Source of the DNA: Candidatus Zixiibacteriota bacterium
Lineage (GTDB): Bacteria; Zixibacteria; MSB-5A5; WJJR01; JAJRUJ01
Assembly: GCA_024277855.1 (NCBI GenBank)
Contig: JAJRUJ010000101.1
Location: forward strand, 1 to 64,000
Direction of reading: 5' to 3'
Length of the DNA: 64,000 bases
In this document: in pieces, positions 47,872-56,475 of the stretch
How the letters are laid out: each line of letters begins with the position of its first letter
How positions within the stretch are numbered: the stretch's first letter is position 1
Notes under the pieces: generated by a model
Told to the model about the DNA's origin: nothing
The model's database searches: none
The model's input: only the letters and a program-made list of their open reading frames with translations
Translations under genes and position numbers: made by a program

Positions 47872-48537
47872 ATGAATGTCACCCTGCCCCAGATCAGAAA
47901 ATACGACGCCGATGAATTTATCCTCGGGGCGACGGCGGCTGATGGCCGCCCTCGTTTGCGGGTCTACCGTCCGGTAGAGACCACGGTTGTGCTGGGACGG
48001 GGATCGGACCCGCAAAAAGAGTTGCGTCTTAACTTTTGTCATACCGACCGGGTCCCGATCATGCGCCGCCGGGGCGGGGGTTGCTCGGTTGTTGTGGATC
48101 CGGGAAATGTCATTGTAAGCGTTGTGCTCCCGATCCCCGGCATCAACCACACTCATCGCCATTTCAATTTGCTGACGGCGTGGCTGATCGACAGTCTTGC
48201 CCGACTGGGTCTGGCCGGAATCTACCCTGACGGGATTTCGGACTTTGTGGCCGACGGCCATAAGGTAGGCGGCTCATGTGTCTACCGGACGAAGGGGCTG
48301 CTGTATTACTCGACGACTTTGCTTATCGACCCGGATTTTAGTTTGATTGATCGCTATCTTACCCATCCGCCCCGTGAACCGGAGTATCGTGACGGCCGCG
48401 GTCATCGGGACTTTCTGGGGTTGCTGGCCGACGACGGCACATTCCGTAATCCGGCAAGTTTTGCGGCGGCCCTCGAACGGCATCTCTCACTGGATAACCT
48501 GCCTTGGCGGTCGCTCACGACCGCAGAGCCCACTTGA
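47872..48537 (+). CDS. Lipoate-protein ligase A family protein
   Basis: A 221-residue BPL/LplA/LipB-fold protein. Motifs: TTVVLGRGSDPQKELRLNFC, IMRRRGGGCSVVVDPGNVIVSVVLP (RRxGGGxV loop for lipoyl-AMP) and ADGHKVGGSCVYRTKGLLYYSTTLLID with the catalytic lysine. It is shorter than full LplA (no C-terminal accessory domain), so it may be a ligase needing a partner or an amidotransferase such as LipM/LipL. Position after lpd links it to lipoylation of the E2 in this operon. Confidence 0.85.
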   Translation: MNVTLPQIRKYDADEFILGATAADGRPRLRVYRPVETTVVLGRGSDPQKELRLNFCHTDRVPIMRRRGGGCSVVVDPGNVIVSVVLPIPGINHTHRHFNLLTAWLIDSLARLGLAGIYPDGISDFVADGHKVGGSCVYRTKGLLYYSTTLLIDPDFSLIDRYLTHPPREPEYRDGRGHRDFLGLLADDGTFRNPASFAAALERHLSLDNLPWRSLTTAEPT

Positions 48538-48553
48538 CGACAAATAGACAACC

Positions 48554-49363
48554 ATGCCCGAATTACCTGAAGTTGAAACGATTGTCCGCGATCTCGCACC
48601 GGTCGTGACCGGTCGCCGGATTCGTTCTCTCGCAGTACTCGATCGTAAACTGGCGTCGGCCTCCCTCCGGCGCGTTCATGGCCGGGTTATCCAGAGCGTC
48701 AATCGGATCGGCAAAGAGATTGTCTTTGATCTCGGCCGCAATTGCCGCAAAAAAAGCCCGCTCTGGCTCTGCGTGCATCTGCGAATGACCGGGCGGCTGG
48801 TCTATACCGAAGAGTCGGCGCAAACCCGGCAAAAATTCCTGCGGGCCAGAATCGATCTCGACCAGGGTCGACTGTTGTTTATCGACCTCCGTCGCTTCGG
48901 AATCATGCGGTTGTTGACCGATTTGACCGGAGCATTTCCGACAGGTATCGAACCGCTTTCGGAAGGATTTACCGCGCGGAAACTCGGCGAACTGCTCGCC
49001 GGGAGTACCGCCGAGATCAAACCCTGGCTGCTGCGACAGGATAAGATTGTCGGCCTGGGCAATATCTACGCGTCGGAGATCCTTTTCGCGGCGCGGATCG
49101 CCCCCGACCGGGCAGCATCATCTTTGAACGCCACCGAGACAAAACGGCTGTACAACAATACCCGGCGAGTACTAAACCGGGCCATTAAATATTGCGGAAC
49201 AACGTTTTCCGATTTCCAGGGCGGCCATGGTCAGAGCGGCAGGTTTCGGCGAATGCTGAAAGTCTATGGCCGGGAGGGTAAAACCTGCTTCCGTTGTGGC
49301 GGCGAAATTTTGCGGCTGGCTCAGCAGGGCCGCAGTACTTTTTTCTGCCCGGATTGCCAATGA
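48554..49363 (+). CDS. mutM: Formamidopyrimidine-DNA glycosylase
   Basis: A 269-residue Fpg/MutM. It starts MPELPEVE with the catalytic Pro2/Glu3, has the helix-two-turn-helix segment (KPWLLRQDKIVGLGNIYASEILFAARIAP) and a C-terminal zinc finger (CFRCGGEI...FFCPDCQ). It removes 8-oxoguanine and formamidopyrimidines. It lies 16 bp after the lipoate-ligase gene, within the pdh operon, and just before the ferritin-like gene with sigma-54 sites. That places oxidative-damage repair next to an oxidative-stress block. Confidence 0.94.
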   Translation: MPELPEVETIVRDLAPVVTGRRIRSLAVLDRKLASASLRRVHGRVIQSVNRIGKEIVFDLGRNCRKKSPLWLCVHLRMTGRLVYTEESAQTRQKFLRARIDLDQGRLLFIDLRRFGIMRLLTDLTGAFPTGIEPLSEGFTARKLGELLAGSTAEIKPWLLRQDKIVGLGNIYASEILFAARIAPDRAASSLNATETKRLYNNTRRVLNRAIKYCGTTFSDFQGGHGQSGRFRRMLKVYGREGKTCFRCGGEILRLAQQGRSTFFCPDCQ

Positions 49364-49379
49364 ACAAACCTTGATTTTA

Positions 49380-49426
49380 TGAGACAATACAACTGTCTCA
49401 TATTAACGAGACACTATATGTGTCTC
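49380..49426. promoter_or_regulatory. Two GAGACA-N7-TGTCTC palindromes upstream of a sigma-54 promoter
   Basis: Site 1: TGAGACA (49380-49386) to TGTCTCA (49394-49400). Site 2: GAGACAC (49408-49414) to GTGTCTC (49420-49426). The half-sites are GAGACA-N7-TGTCTC in both, and the pair lies 60-110 bases upstream of the -24 box at 49487. This matches the expected layout of an enhancer for a Fis-type activator dimer pair. Confidence 0.78.
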
Positions 49427-49486
49427 ACACTCTGCATTGAAGAGAATAACTCATTATAATATCTAAAGTTACCTGTCAAAGAAATG

Positions 49487-49501
49487 CGGCACGGCTATTG
49501 C
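49487..49501 (+). promoter_or_regulatory. Sigma-54 promoter of the ferritin-like gene
   Basis: CGGCACGGCTATTGC followed by T: one mismatch (first T) to TGGCACGnnnnTTGCW. The start codon at 49580 is about 80 bases downstream. Confidence 0.85.
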
Positions 49502-49579
49502 TATATCTTGTGGGAACAGCTACTTTCGGGGACTAAACCGGATAAACAGCAAAACCACAGAGCGATGAGGGAAACTGCA

Positions 49580-50020
49580 ATGTCGATCAAAGAGAAGCAA
49601 GAGGAAATCACCAAGGCGATGAAAGAGTGGCAAACGCTCGAAAATAAGGCCGTGGCCCAGACGGCAAAAATCATGACCGAGACCGATCATCCGTTGATTC
49701 GCCTGGTAATGGAAGTTATCCAGCGCTATTCAAACATGCATCATCGGGTGCAACAAATGATCATCGACGGTTTTGAACAGGAATTTATCGGGATTTCACC
49801 GGACGATCTGGTCCGTGTCTGGGATTCGATTGAGGACCACATCAAACTCGAAAAAAAGACGATTGAAATGGCGCAAGCCGGATTGGCGGCGCTTGAAGGT
49901 ACCAGCAAGACAGTTCTGCAGCAATACCTGTTGACTTATCTGCTGGTTGACGAACAAAAACATGACAAGATGCTGGCCGATTTGGATACGATTAAGAAAG
50001 GGATGTTCAAATCTGCCTGA
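49580..50020 (+). CDS. Ferritin-like four-helix protein
   Basis: A 146-residue helical protein with acidic/His pattern HPLIRLVMEVIQRYSNMHHRVQQMI, IEDHIKLEKKTIEMAQAGL and YLLVDEQKHDKMLADL. The ExxH and HxxxE repeats resemble ferritin-like or rubrerythrin-like di-iron proteins. I cannot name the subfamily. GAGGGAAA precedes ATG 49580; the frame extends upstream but overlaps the promoter. Its location under a sigma-54 promoter and in front of tpx and ferritins suggests an iron or oxidative-stress role. Confidence 0.78.
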   Translation: MSIKEKQEEITKAMKEWQTLENKAVAQTAKIMTETDHPLIRLVMEVIQRYSNMHHRVQQMIIDGFEQEFIGISPDDLVRVWDSIEDHIKLEKKTIEMAQAGLAALEGTSKTVLQQYLLTYLLVDEQKHDKMLADLDTIKKGMFKSA

Positions 50021-50408
50021 TTTTGCCCACGGTCCGGGCAATAGCAGTGTAGCAAACAACGATGAACAAACCGGTAACATTTGATGATTGTTGCCAAGGT
50101 GCATCGGCAATAATCACGGAGATTGGACGGGCGGCGGCGCGGCGGGCGCAATCAGGTTCGCTCCCGTCGCTGCGAGGACCGAACCGCCGTTGTCTGTCCT
50201 GTCCATACCGGGGAATGTCTGAACCAAGCCGGTCGGGAATCCGTTGCCGTCTGCGAACAGAAAAGGCGCGGGCGAAACCGACTGTGCCATTTGACAAACC
50301 ACCAAGCCGGGCTAATCGTACCTTGACCGACAAAGGGAAAGTCTGAAAATCGGGAATTGCACATATTCATCAGCGTCCGGTTGACTCGAACCGACTGTGG
50401 AGGAAAAA
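50021..50408. other. Intergenic region before tpx
   Basis: Nearly 390 bp with no gene that I can support. A minus-strand Pro/Ala-rich frame (50114-50305) lacks family features. No clear sigma-54 box or GAGACA palindrome precedes tpx here, unlike the neighbouring genes. Confidence 0.5.
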
Positions 50409-50924
50409 ATGAACGAACGTCCTGGTGTAATAACTCTGCGAGGCAACCCGCTGACCCTGTTAGGCAACGAGGTGACTGTCGGTGCCAAGGCGCCTGACTT
50501 CGTCGTCTTGGACAACGACCTGCAACCGGTTAGTCTTGATACTTTCGACGGCAAGGTCCGGGTGATCTCCGTGGTCCCTTCGCTGGATACGCCGGTTTGT
50601 GATGCGCAGACCCGGAAGTTCAACGAAGAGGCCGGGAAACTCGGTGACGATGTCGTCGTGTTGACCATCAGCATGGACCTCCCCTTTGCCCAGAAACGCT
50701 GGTGCGGGGCGGCCGGAGTGGACAAAGTTCACACACTTTCGGACCACCGCGAAGCGTCATTCGGTCAGGCGTACGGTGTTTTGATTATGGAACTGCGCCT
50801 GCTCGCTCGTGCCGTATTCGTCATCGACCGTGACGGGACGGTTTGCTATACCCAACTGGTCAAAGAGGCAACTGAAGAGCCCGATTATGCCGAAGTGCTC
50901 GCCGCCGTCGGCAAGATCACATAA
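50409..50924 (+). CDS. tpx: Thiol peroxidase
   Basis: A 171-residue atypical 2-Cys peroxiredoxin of the Tpx class. Conserved N-terminus ERPGVITLRGNPLTLLGNEVTVGAKAPDF, peroxidatic Cys in VPSLDTPVCDAQTRKFNEEA, and the resolving Cys in KRWCGAAGVDKV. The start follows GTGGAGG. It reduces lipid and hydrogen peroxides using thioredoxin. Confidence 0.94.
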   Translation: MNERPGVITLRGNPLTLLGNEVTVGAKAPDFVVLDNDLQPVSLDTFDGKVRVISVVPSLDTPVCDAQTRKFNEEAGKLGDDVVVLTISMDLPFAQKRWCGAAGVDKVHTLSDHREASFGQAYGVLIMELRLLARAVFVIDRDGTVCYTQLVKEATEEPDYAEVLAAVGKIT

Positions 50925-50992
50925 TCAGAATAGAAAAATCAGATCGGCCGCGGGGCAGACGGTCGCGGCAAGCTATGACGGGGAGAACAACT

Positions 50993-51499
50993 ATGACGAT
51001 TGAAGAAGCCATCCATACTGCCATCGAACTGGAAAACAACGTCCGTGATGTCTACCATGACGCGGCGCAGAAAGTCACCGATCCCGCAGGCAAGAAGATC
51101 TTTACGGTACTGGCTAAAGAAGAACAGCGGCATGTCGACTATCTGGAAGACCAGATGAAACACTGGCGCGAAACCGGCAAGGTCAACCCGACCAGATTGA
51201 ATACTGCCGTACCTTCGCACGCGGAAATCGACCACGCCTCCCACAATCTTTCGATTGTCCTTTCTCAGGAAGATCGGGGCACCGAGATGGACCTCCTGCG
51301 GCGGGCGTTGGCCGCCGAACATGAGACCAGTGGATTTTACAAAAAAATGGTTGCCGAACTCACCGAGGAGGGGAAAAAACTATTTGAGCACTTCGTCGAC
51401 ATCGAGGAAGGCCATGTGACAATTGTCCAGGCCGAGATGGATTCGATCAACGGCACCGGGGCCTGGTTCGACGCTCTGGAAGTGAATCTGGAGAGTTAG
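50993..51499 (+). CDS. Ferritin-like/rubrerythrin-type di-iron protein
   Basis: A 168-residue protein with the four-helix di-iron pattern IELENNVRDVYHDAAQKV, AKEEQRHVDYLEDQMKHW, AAEHETSGFYKKMVAEL and DIEEGHVTIVQAEMDSI, carrying paired ExxH motifs (EEQRH, EEGH). It resembles rubrerythrin-like proteins but lacks a rubredoxin domain. It probably handles iron or peroxide. The ATG at 50993 follows GGGGAG. Confidence 0.85.
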   Translation: MTIEEAIHTAIELENNVRDVYHDAAQKVTDPAGKKIFTVLAKEEQRHVDYLEDQMKHWRETGKVNPTRLNTAVPSHAEIDHASHNLSIVLSQEDRGTEMDLLRRALAAEHETSGFYKKMVAELTEEGKKLFEHFVDIEEGHVTIVQAEMDSINGTGAWFDALEVNLES

Positions 51500-51649
51500 G
51501 CAAAAGGCAGGCAGCGGCTTCCCGTGGCTGGGCAATCGGCGATTTTTGATCGGTGGAGCAGCCATGGCGGAACCGAAAAAATAAATTAATCCAGGCCGGC
51601 CGGTCCGGCGCATATTCGGGGATGGGAAACTGCTTGAAAGGAACAGACA

Positions 51650-52159
51650 ATGATTTCGCAAAAAATGGAACAGGCCTTAAACGACCAGATCAAAAACGAG
51701 TTATATTCTGCGTATCTATACCTCTCCATGGCGCAGTATTTTCACTCATTGTCGCTGAAGGGTTTCGCCAACTGGATGGAAGTGCAGGCCAAAGAGGAGC
51801 AAGCCCACGCCGAGAAGTTTATCAGTTATGTCAACGACGCCGGCGGCCGGGTTGTTCTGCAGGCGATTGACCAGCCCCCATCGGAGTTTGAATCGGCTCG
51901 GCAGATTTTCGAGGAGACACTGAAACACGAACGCTTTGTCACCGGCAAGATCAACGAACTGGTCACGCTGGCAATCAGCGAGAACGACCATGCCACCAAT
52001 ACAATGCTTATGTGGTTTGTTACCGAACAGGTCGAGGAGGAAGCCACGGCCGACGAATTCCTGCAACAGATCAAGCTGGTCGGAGATAAGGGGCACGGCA
52101 TTCTGATGCTTGACCGCGAACTGGGTGCACGCACCTTCGTCCCCCCAACGACGAATTAG
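51650..52159 (+). CDS. Ferritin
   Basis: A 169-residue bacterial ferritin: NDQIKNELYSAYLYLSMAQYF, GFANWMEVQAKEEQAHAEKFISYV with the ferroxidase E...ExxH motif, and WFVTEQVEEEATADEFLQQI for the second iron site. It oxidises and stores iron as a 24-subunit shell. It stands with the ferritin-like, rubrerythrin-like, Tpx and SOD genes in one oxidative-stress block. Confidence 0.94.
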   Translation: MISQKMEQALNDQIKNELYSAYLYLSMAQYFHSLSLKGFANWMEVQAKEEQAHAEKFISYVNDAGGRVVLQAIDQPPSEFESARQIFEETLKHERFVTGKINELVTLAISENDHATNTMLMWFVTEQVEEEATADEFLQQIKLVGDKGHGILMLDRELGARTFVPPTTN

Positions 52160-52187
52160 AAGCTATAATCTAATTTGATTTCTCAGG

Positions 52188-52217
52188 CGGCCCCGATATC
52201 ATCGGGGCCGTTTTTTT
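52188..52217 (+). terminator. Rho-independent terminator after ferritin
   Basis: CGGCCCCGAT/ATCGGGGCCG with a 3-base loop, followed by seven T residues. Confidence 0.95.
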
Positions 52218-52265
52218 CGGCAATTATGCCGGCAAAAAGGAAAATTGTATCCCCGGTTCCGACGT

Positions 52266-52320
52266 GGGCACGCTTATTGCTGATAATATTTGTCATGTAT
52301 AGAAGTGAGACAGTGAGACG
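52266..52320 (+). promoter_or_regulatory. Sigma-54 promoter and GAGACA half-sites upstream of superoxide dismutase
   Basis: GGGCACGCTTATTGC (52266-52280), followed by T, matches the -24/-12 consensus except for its first base. Two direct half-sites TGAGACA (52306-52312) and TGAGACG (52314-52320) follow downstream, unlike the upstream palindromes of the other promoters. The dismutase start codon is 108 bases after the -12 box. Confidence 0.7.
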
Positions 52321-52388
52321 ATTATCCTGCGGCGTTTACCTGCCGCTTCAATAACCGGGGACAAACTCCCCGCCAGGAGGAATGACCA

Positions 52389-53000
52389 ATGGCCCATCGA
52401 CTACCGGAACTTCCGTACGCGCACAACGCGCTTGAACCGTCGATCGACACACAGACGATGAAAATCCATCACGGCAAACACCATCAGGCCTATGTGAATA
52501 ATTTGAACAAGGCGCTGGAAAAACACGCCGAGTTATTCGACAAGTCAATCGAAGAGCTGATGAGCGACTTAAACTTGGTTCCCGAAGATATCCGTATGGC
52601 CGTTCGCAACAACGGCGGCGGACATTTAAACCACACACTTTTCTGGACAGTAATCGGCCCCGACGCAGGCGGCGCGCCGACCGGTGATTTGGCCGCCGCC
52701 ATCGACCGCGATTTCGGCAGCTTTGAGAACCTCAAAGAAAAAATGGCCGCCGCCGGAGCGACTCGTTTTGGCAGCGGCTGGGCCTGGCTCTCCGTCGACG
52801 GCGACAAACTGGTCGTCGAATCTTCGCCCAACCAGGACAGCCCGCTTTCTGAAGGTCGGACGCCGATTTTCACCATCGATGTCTGGGAACACGCCTACTA
52901 CCTGAAATACCAGAACCGCCGCCCGGACTACCTTTCTGCAATTTGGAATGTAGTCAACTGGAAACAGGTGGCCGCAAATTTCGCGAAAGCAACCGCATAG
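52389..53000 (+). CDS. sodB: Superoxide dismutase (Fe/Mn family)
   Basis: A 203-residue Fe/Mn SOD. N-terminal [41 protein letters not shown], with metal ligand His in [16 protein letters not shown] gives the second His; [15 protein letters not shown] gives Asp and His of the signature DxWEHxYY. The metal cannot be decided between Fe and Mn from sequence here; sodA would be the symbol if Mn. AGGAGG is upstream. Confidence 0.93.
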   Translation: MAHRLPELPYAHNALEPSIDTQTMKIHHGKHHQAYVNNLNKALEKHAELFDKSIEELMSDLNLVPEDIRMAVRNNGGGHLNHTLFWTVIGPDAGGAPTGDLAAAIDRDFGSFENLKEKMAAAGATRFGSGWAWLSVDGDKLVVESSPNQDSPLSEGRTPIFTIDVWEHAYYLKYQNRRPDYLSAIWNVVNWKQVAANFAKATA

Positions 53001-53026
53001 AACTGATAGTGAATATGGTCAATCAG

Positions 53027-53060
53027 ATCCGCGGGCCGTATTCCGGCCCGCGGATTTTTT
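53027..53060 (+). terminator. Rho-independent terminator after superoxide dismutase
   Basis: A 12-bp perfect stem ATCCGCGGGCCG/CGGCCCGCGGAT with a short loop and a T-run. Confidence 0.95.
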
Positions 53061-53117
53061 ACTTCTCCAGTCGTTTGCTTTTAACCTGGAGATTGTGATT
53101 ATTAATCGGGGAGAATC

Positions 53118-53786
53118 ATGATGACCGGATCGCCAACCAGATCGAAACGCGCCGCGCGCAAGGCCGGATTGCGGGAAATTCTCTTGCGGCGGGATTTTGC
53201 CGAACTTGCGGCTTGGTCGATGCAAGCCCCCAATCCGACGGCCGTGTTGATCCCCTTGTTGTTTGCTGATGATGATCTCTTGCGCTGGCGCACGATCGAG
53301 GCCCTCGGCCGATTGATCGGCAGGCAGGCGGCTGATAATCCTGAGTTGGTTCGCGATCAACTGCGGCGGTTGTTCTGGTCGATGAATGACGAATCGGGGA
53401 ATTTGATCTGGCACGCACCCGAGGCCATTGGGGAAATTTTGGCTAATGCGCCTGAACTGGCAGCCGAGTATACCCGGCAATTGCTTTCATTTTTGGTTGA
53501 GGAACCATTTGAACGCGGGACATACTGGGCGGTCGCCCGGCTGTCCGGAATTGCGCCCGAGGCATTTGTGGAGGGAACCGAGAAAGTTCTCCCCGGTCTG
53601 TCCGACCCCGACCCGGCGATTCGGGGGTATGCGTTGCTGGCTGTTATCGCTTTTAATCTTTCCATCGACGACACGCTGCTCGATGAACTCAGGGACGATA
53701 CAGCCCCCCTGCCCTGGTATGATTTTTCCTCCGGTGAACTTACCCGACTGACTGTAGCCAAAATTGCCGGCCAAATCGACAAGTAA
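53118..53786 (+). CDS. HEAT-repeat-like conserved protein (DVU0298 type)
   Basis: A 222-residue all-helical protein. Repeated helical pairs such as PTAVLIPLLFADDDLLRWRTIEALGRLIG and GLSDPDPAIRGYALLAVIAF have the DPDPxxRxxA pattern of HEAT repeats. The middle motif SGNLIWHAPEAIGEILANAP and FERGTYWAVARLSGIAP are characteristic of a family found in sulfate-reducing bacteria (DVU0298-like, from memory). Function is unknown. GGGGAG lies before the paired ATG-ATG. Confidence 0.72.
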   Translation: MMTGSPTRSKRAARKAGLREILLRRDFAELAAWSMQAPNPTAVLIPLLFADDDLLRWRTIEALGRLIGRQAADNPELVRDQLRRLFWSMNDESGNLIWHAPEAIGEILANAPELAAEYTRQLLSFLVEEPFERGTYWAVARLSGIAPEAFVEGTEKVLPGLSDPDPAIRGYALLAVIAFNLSIDDTLLDELRDDTAPLPWYDFSSGELTRLTVAKIAGQIDK

Positions 53787-53958
53787 CATTTTCAGGTGCG
53801 GCCTTGCCTGAGAGATGACCTTCTCTCGATAGATGAAATACGATTTAAAACAGGTTCCTGAGCAAGTGAGTAAACCACAATGCGACGACAATCATTCAAC
53901 AATTCCATAGCAGAACCAAGGGACACCTGTTACCATACTCCATACGGGGAATAACACA

Positions 53959-54645
53959 ATGGAAAAGACAATCGATGATACCAGAGCCAGCAAAATGCAA
54001 CCGGCAAATGATCCAAATAAAAATTACAAGGCGCTGGTCGAGACCGGATATGACCGGTGTGCCGACGCCTACCACAAGGCCCGCCGGGATGACCCCCATC
54101 CCGAACTGGCCCTGCTGACCGACCGGTTGGCCGACGGGGCCGCGATTCTCGATATCGGCTGCGGAGCGGGGGTACCGATTGCACGGTCGCTGGCTCGGCA
54201 GTTTGCCGTAACCGGCGTTGATATTTCCGCCGAGATGATCGCCCGCGCGCGAGCAAATGTTCCCGGCGGAACATTCATCCACGGCGATATCATGGCCGCC
54301 GATTTTTCCCCGAAACAATTCGCCGCCGTCACCGCATTCTATTCGATTTTCCATCTCCCGCGTGAAGAACACGAACCATTACTCCGGCGAATCGCCGACT
54401 GGCTGAAACCGGGCGGGTATCTGCTGGCCACGCTTTCAGCCAAAAGCGAGGCGCCGTACACCGAGGATGATTTTTTTGGGACGACGATGTACTGGAGCCA
54501 TCACGGCCTCGACTGGTACCGGCAAATGCTGATTGCCGCCGGATTCGAATTATTGACGACCAAAGAAATCGGTCATGGTTACGGTGAGGAATATCACGGT
54601 TTGTCCGAGAAACATCCTCTTGTCTTTGCCCGCCTGTCCACATAA
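53959..54645 (+). CDS. Class I SAM-dependent methyltransferase
   Basis: A 228-residue methyltransferase with motif I ILDIGCGAGVPIARSLA, an acidic second strand (VTGVDISAEMIARAR), GGTFIHGDIMAADF and the motif ADWLKPGGYLLATL typical of small-molecule methyltransferases. The substrate is unknown. Unlike the decayed copy near 30 kb it is complete. Confidence 0.88.
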   Translation: MEKTIDDTRASKMQPANDPNKNYKALVETGYDRCADAYHKARRDDPHPELALLTDRLADGAAILDIGCGAGVPIARSLARQFAVTGVDISAEMIARARANVPGGTFIHGDIMAADFSPKQFAAVTAFYSIFHLPREEHEPLLRRIADWLKPGGYLLATLSAKSEAPYTEDDFFGTTMYWSHHGLDWYRQMLIAAGFELLTTKEIGHGYGEEYHGLSEKHPLVFARLST

Positions 54646-54786
54646 TCCGGCGTACCACCGGGCCTTTGCGCCATAGGCCCCACAGACCGCTTGCCTTGGA
54701 GGCGCCCACGGCATAGATTGCCCGCAATCTGCCGGGATTGAGGTTTTCCCGCCGGATTACCGGACCAAGACCAGAAGAGGTGTCTG

Positions 54787-55422
54787 ATGAAAAAGTTCGT
54801 AGTAATCGGGATTGTTCTGCTCTTTACCATGAGTTTCCTGACCGGCTGTGCGAGTTCCCGCAAGGCCGAGCTGGAAGCATTACAGTCTCAGGTAATCGAT
54901 TTGCAGGGGCAACTTGCCCAGGTTCAGACTGAGAAGTCTGAATTGGAGGGGAAGGCCGCAACCCTGCGTGATGAATTGCGTGGTTTCTCCGAGCGGGAGA
55001 AAATCCAACTCGAGGAACTGAATCAATGCACGATCTTGCGCATCCCCAATAAACTGGTCTTTGCCAGCGGCAGCGCGACGATCAGTTCGCAGGGCAAAAA
55101 CATGCTCGATCAGGTGGCCGAGATCCTCGAACCATACCCCGGCTATGAAATCCAGGTAAAGGGCCACACCGACAATAAGCAGATTAAACCGGAATTTCAG
55201 GATCGATTTGCCGACAACTGGGAACTCTCTACTGCCCGGGCGGTGAATGTAGTCCGTTATATGTTATCCCGGCACAACCTGGATCCGCGCAAACTCAGCG
55301 CCGTCGGTCACGGTGAGTTTTTGCCGCTGGCCTCGAATGAAACCAGCGAGGGACGTGCGCGCAATCGGCGGGTGGAATTCTATATCACACCGGGCCAGCC
55401 GATCAAACCGTTAAGTGAATAA
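54787..55422 (+). CDS. OmpA-family lipoprotein with coiled coil
   Basis: A 211-residue lipoprotein. The lipobox is LTGC (Cys 21). Residues about 26-75 form a coiled coil, followed by an OmpA peptidoglycan-binding domain (IPNKLVFASGSATISSQGKNMLDQVAEIL, VKGHTDN, NWELSTARAVNVVRYM, GHGEFLPLASNETSEGRARNRRVEF). It should tether the outer membrane to peptidoglycan. GAGGTG is the ribosome binding site. Confidence 0.92.
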   Translation: MKKFVVIGIVLLFTMSFLTGCASSRKAELEALQSQVIDLQGQLAQVQTEKSELEGKAATLRDELRGFSEREKIQLEELNQCTILRIPNKLVFASGSATISSQGKNMLDQVAEILEPYPGYEIQVKGHTDNKQIKPEFQDRFADNWELSTARAVNVVRYMLSRHNLDPRKLSAVGHGEFLPLASNETSEGRARNRRVEFYITPGQPIKPLSE

Positions 55423-55455
55423 CCGGCCTAACCACCCGGATGAGTGAGTTTCCCT

Positions 55456-55487
55456 GAGATGGATCGACTTTTGATCCATCTCTTTTT
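55456..55487 (+). terminator. Rho-independent terminator
   Basis: GAGATGGATC/GATCCATCTC (55456-55465 with 55473-55482) with a 7-base loop, followed by five T residues. Confidence 0.93.
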
Positions 55488-55625
55488 AAATCTCTCCTAT
55501 TCGCAGCGGACCTCACCCAGCGCGGCGATTTTCCGAAATCCTGTCGGTAGCTTGCTGTCTGTGGACCCAAGATGATAAAGGGTGACACTTGATTTCCCGG
55601 ACCAACGCCCGTAACATATAGTGCT

Positions 55626-56468
55626 ATGAAAATCATCAAATCGCTAAAATCAATGCGCGCGCTGGCACAGCAGTGGCGCCGGGAAGCGCAGAAAATCGTC
55701 CTGGTGCCAACGATGGGCGGGTTGCACGAGGGTCATCTTTCCCTGATCCGGCGCGGCCGCAAAGCCGGCGACAAACTCGTCGTCTCGATATTCGTCAATC
55801 CGACGCAGTTTGGGCCACGTGAGGATTATTCACGCTATCCCCGGACCTTCACCGCCGATAAACAAAAATGCCGCGAGGGCGGCGCCGATGTCATTTTCTG
55901 CCCGACTGCAGAGGCGATCTATCCGGACAAATTCGATACCTGGGTTTCACCCGATGTCACCGGCTCGATTCTGGAGGGGGCCGCCCGGCCGACCCATTTC
56001 CGGGGCGTCTGCACTATCGTCTTGAAACTCTTCAACATAGTCTTGCCACATACGGCGGTCTTCGGCCAAAAAGACTACCAGCAATGTCTGGTCGTCAAAC
56101 GTATGGTTGATGATTTGAATTTACCAGTGCGGATCATCGTTTCTCCGATAATCCGCGCGGCCGACGGACTTGCGCTCTCCTCTCGCAATGCCTACCTTTC
56201 CCCGGCCCGGCGAAGGACGGCGGGAGTGATTTATCGGGCACTCTGTGAGGCGAAAAAGGCGATCAAAGACGGAAAAACCCAGCCGGCATTGTTGACGCGC
56301 GAAGTCAGGAAAACCATTGAGGGAGAATCGGAATTTCAAGTCGAATATGTTGAGTTCGCCGATCCGCAGACACTGAAGAAACAGAAGACCGTTCAGCCGC
56401 CCACGGTTGTCCTGGTAGCCGTCCGCCTCGGCGGAATACGATTTATCGATAACCTGTTAATCAAGTAG
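55626..56468 (+). CDS. panC: Pantoate--beta-alanine ligase
   Basis: A 280-residue PanC. VPTMGGLHEGHLSLIRRGR contains the HxGH nucleotide-binding motif, SIFVNPTQFGPREDYSRYPR, FGQKDYQQCLVVKRMVDDL, RAADGLALSSRNAYLSP (KMSKS-like loop) are all present. It makes pantothenate from pantoate, beta-alanine and ATP. It is 7 bp before panD, so beta-alanine supply and use are cotranscribed. No strong ribosome binding site is visible before the ATG. Confidence 0.95.
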   Translation: MKIIKSLKSMRALAQQWRREAQKIVLVPTMGGLHEGHLSLIRRGRKAGDKLVVSIFVNPTQFGPREDYSRYPRTFTADKQKCREGGADVIFCPTAEAIYPDKFDTWVSPDVTGSILEGAARPTHFRGVCTIVLKLFNIVLPHTAVFGQKDYQQCLVVKRMVDDLNLPVRIIVSPIIRAADGLALSSRNAYLSPARRRTAGVIYRALCEAKKAIKDGKTQPALLTREVRKTIEGESEFQVEYVEFADPQTLKKQKTVQPPTVVLVAVRLGGIRFIDNLLIK

Positions 56469-56475
56469 TGCAGTC

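Noticed and set aside
50114-50305. Minus-strand Pro/Ala-rich reading frame between the ferritin-like gene and tpx
   Set aside because: No ribosome binding site and no recognisable domain; it may be a relic but cannot be supported.
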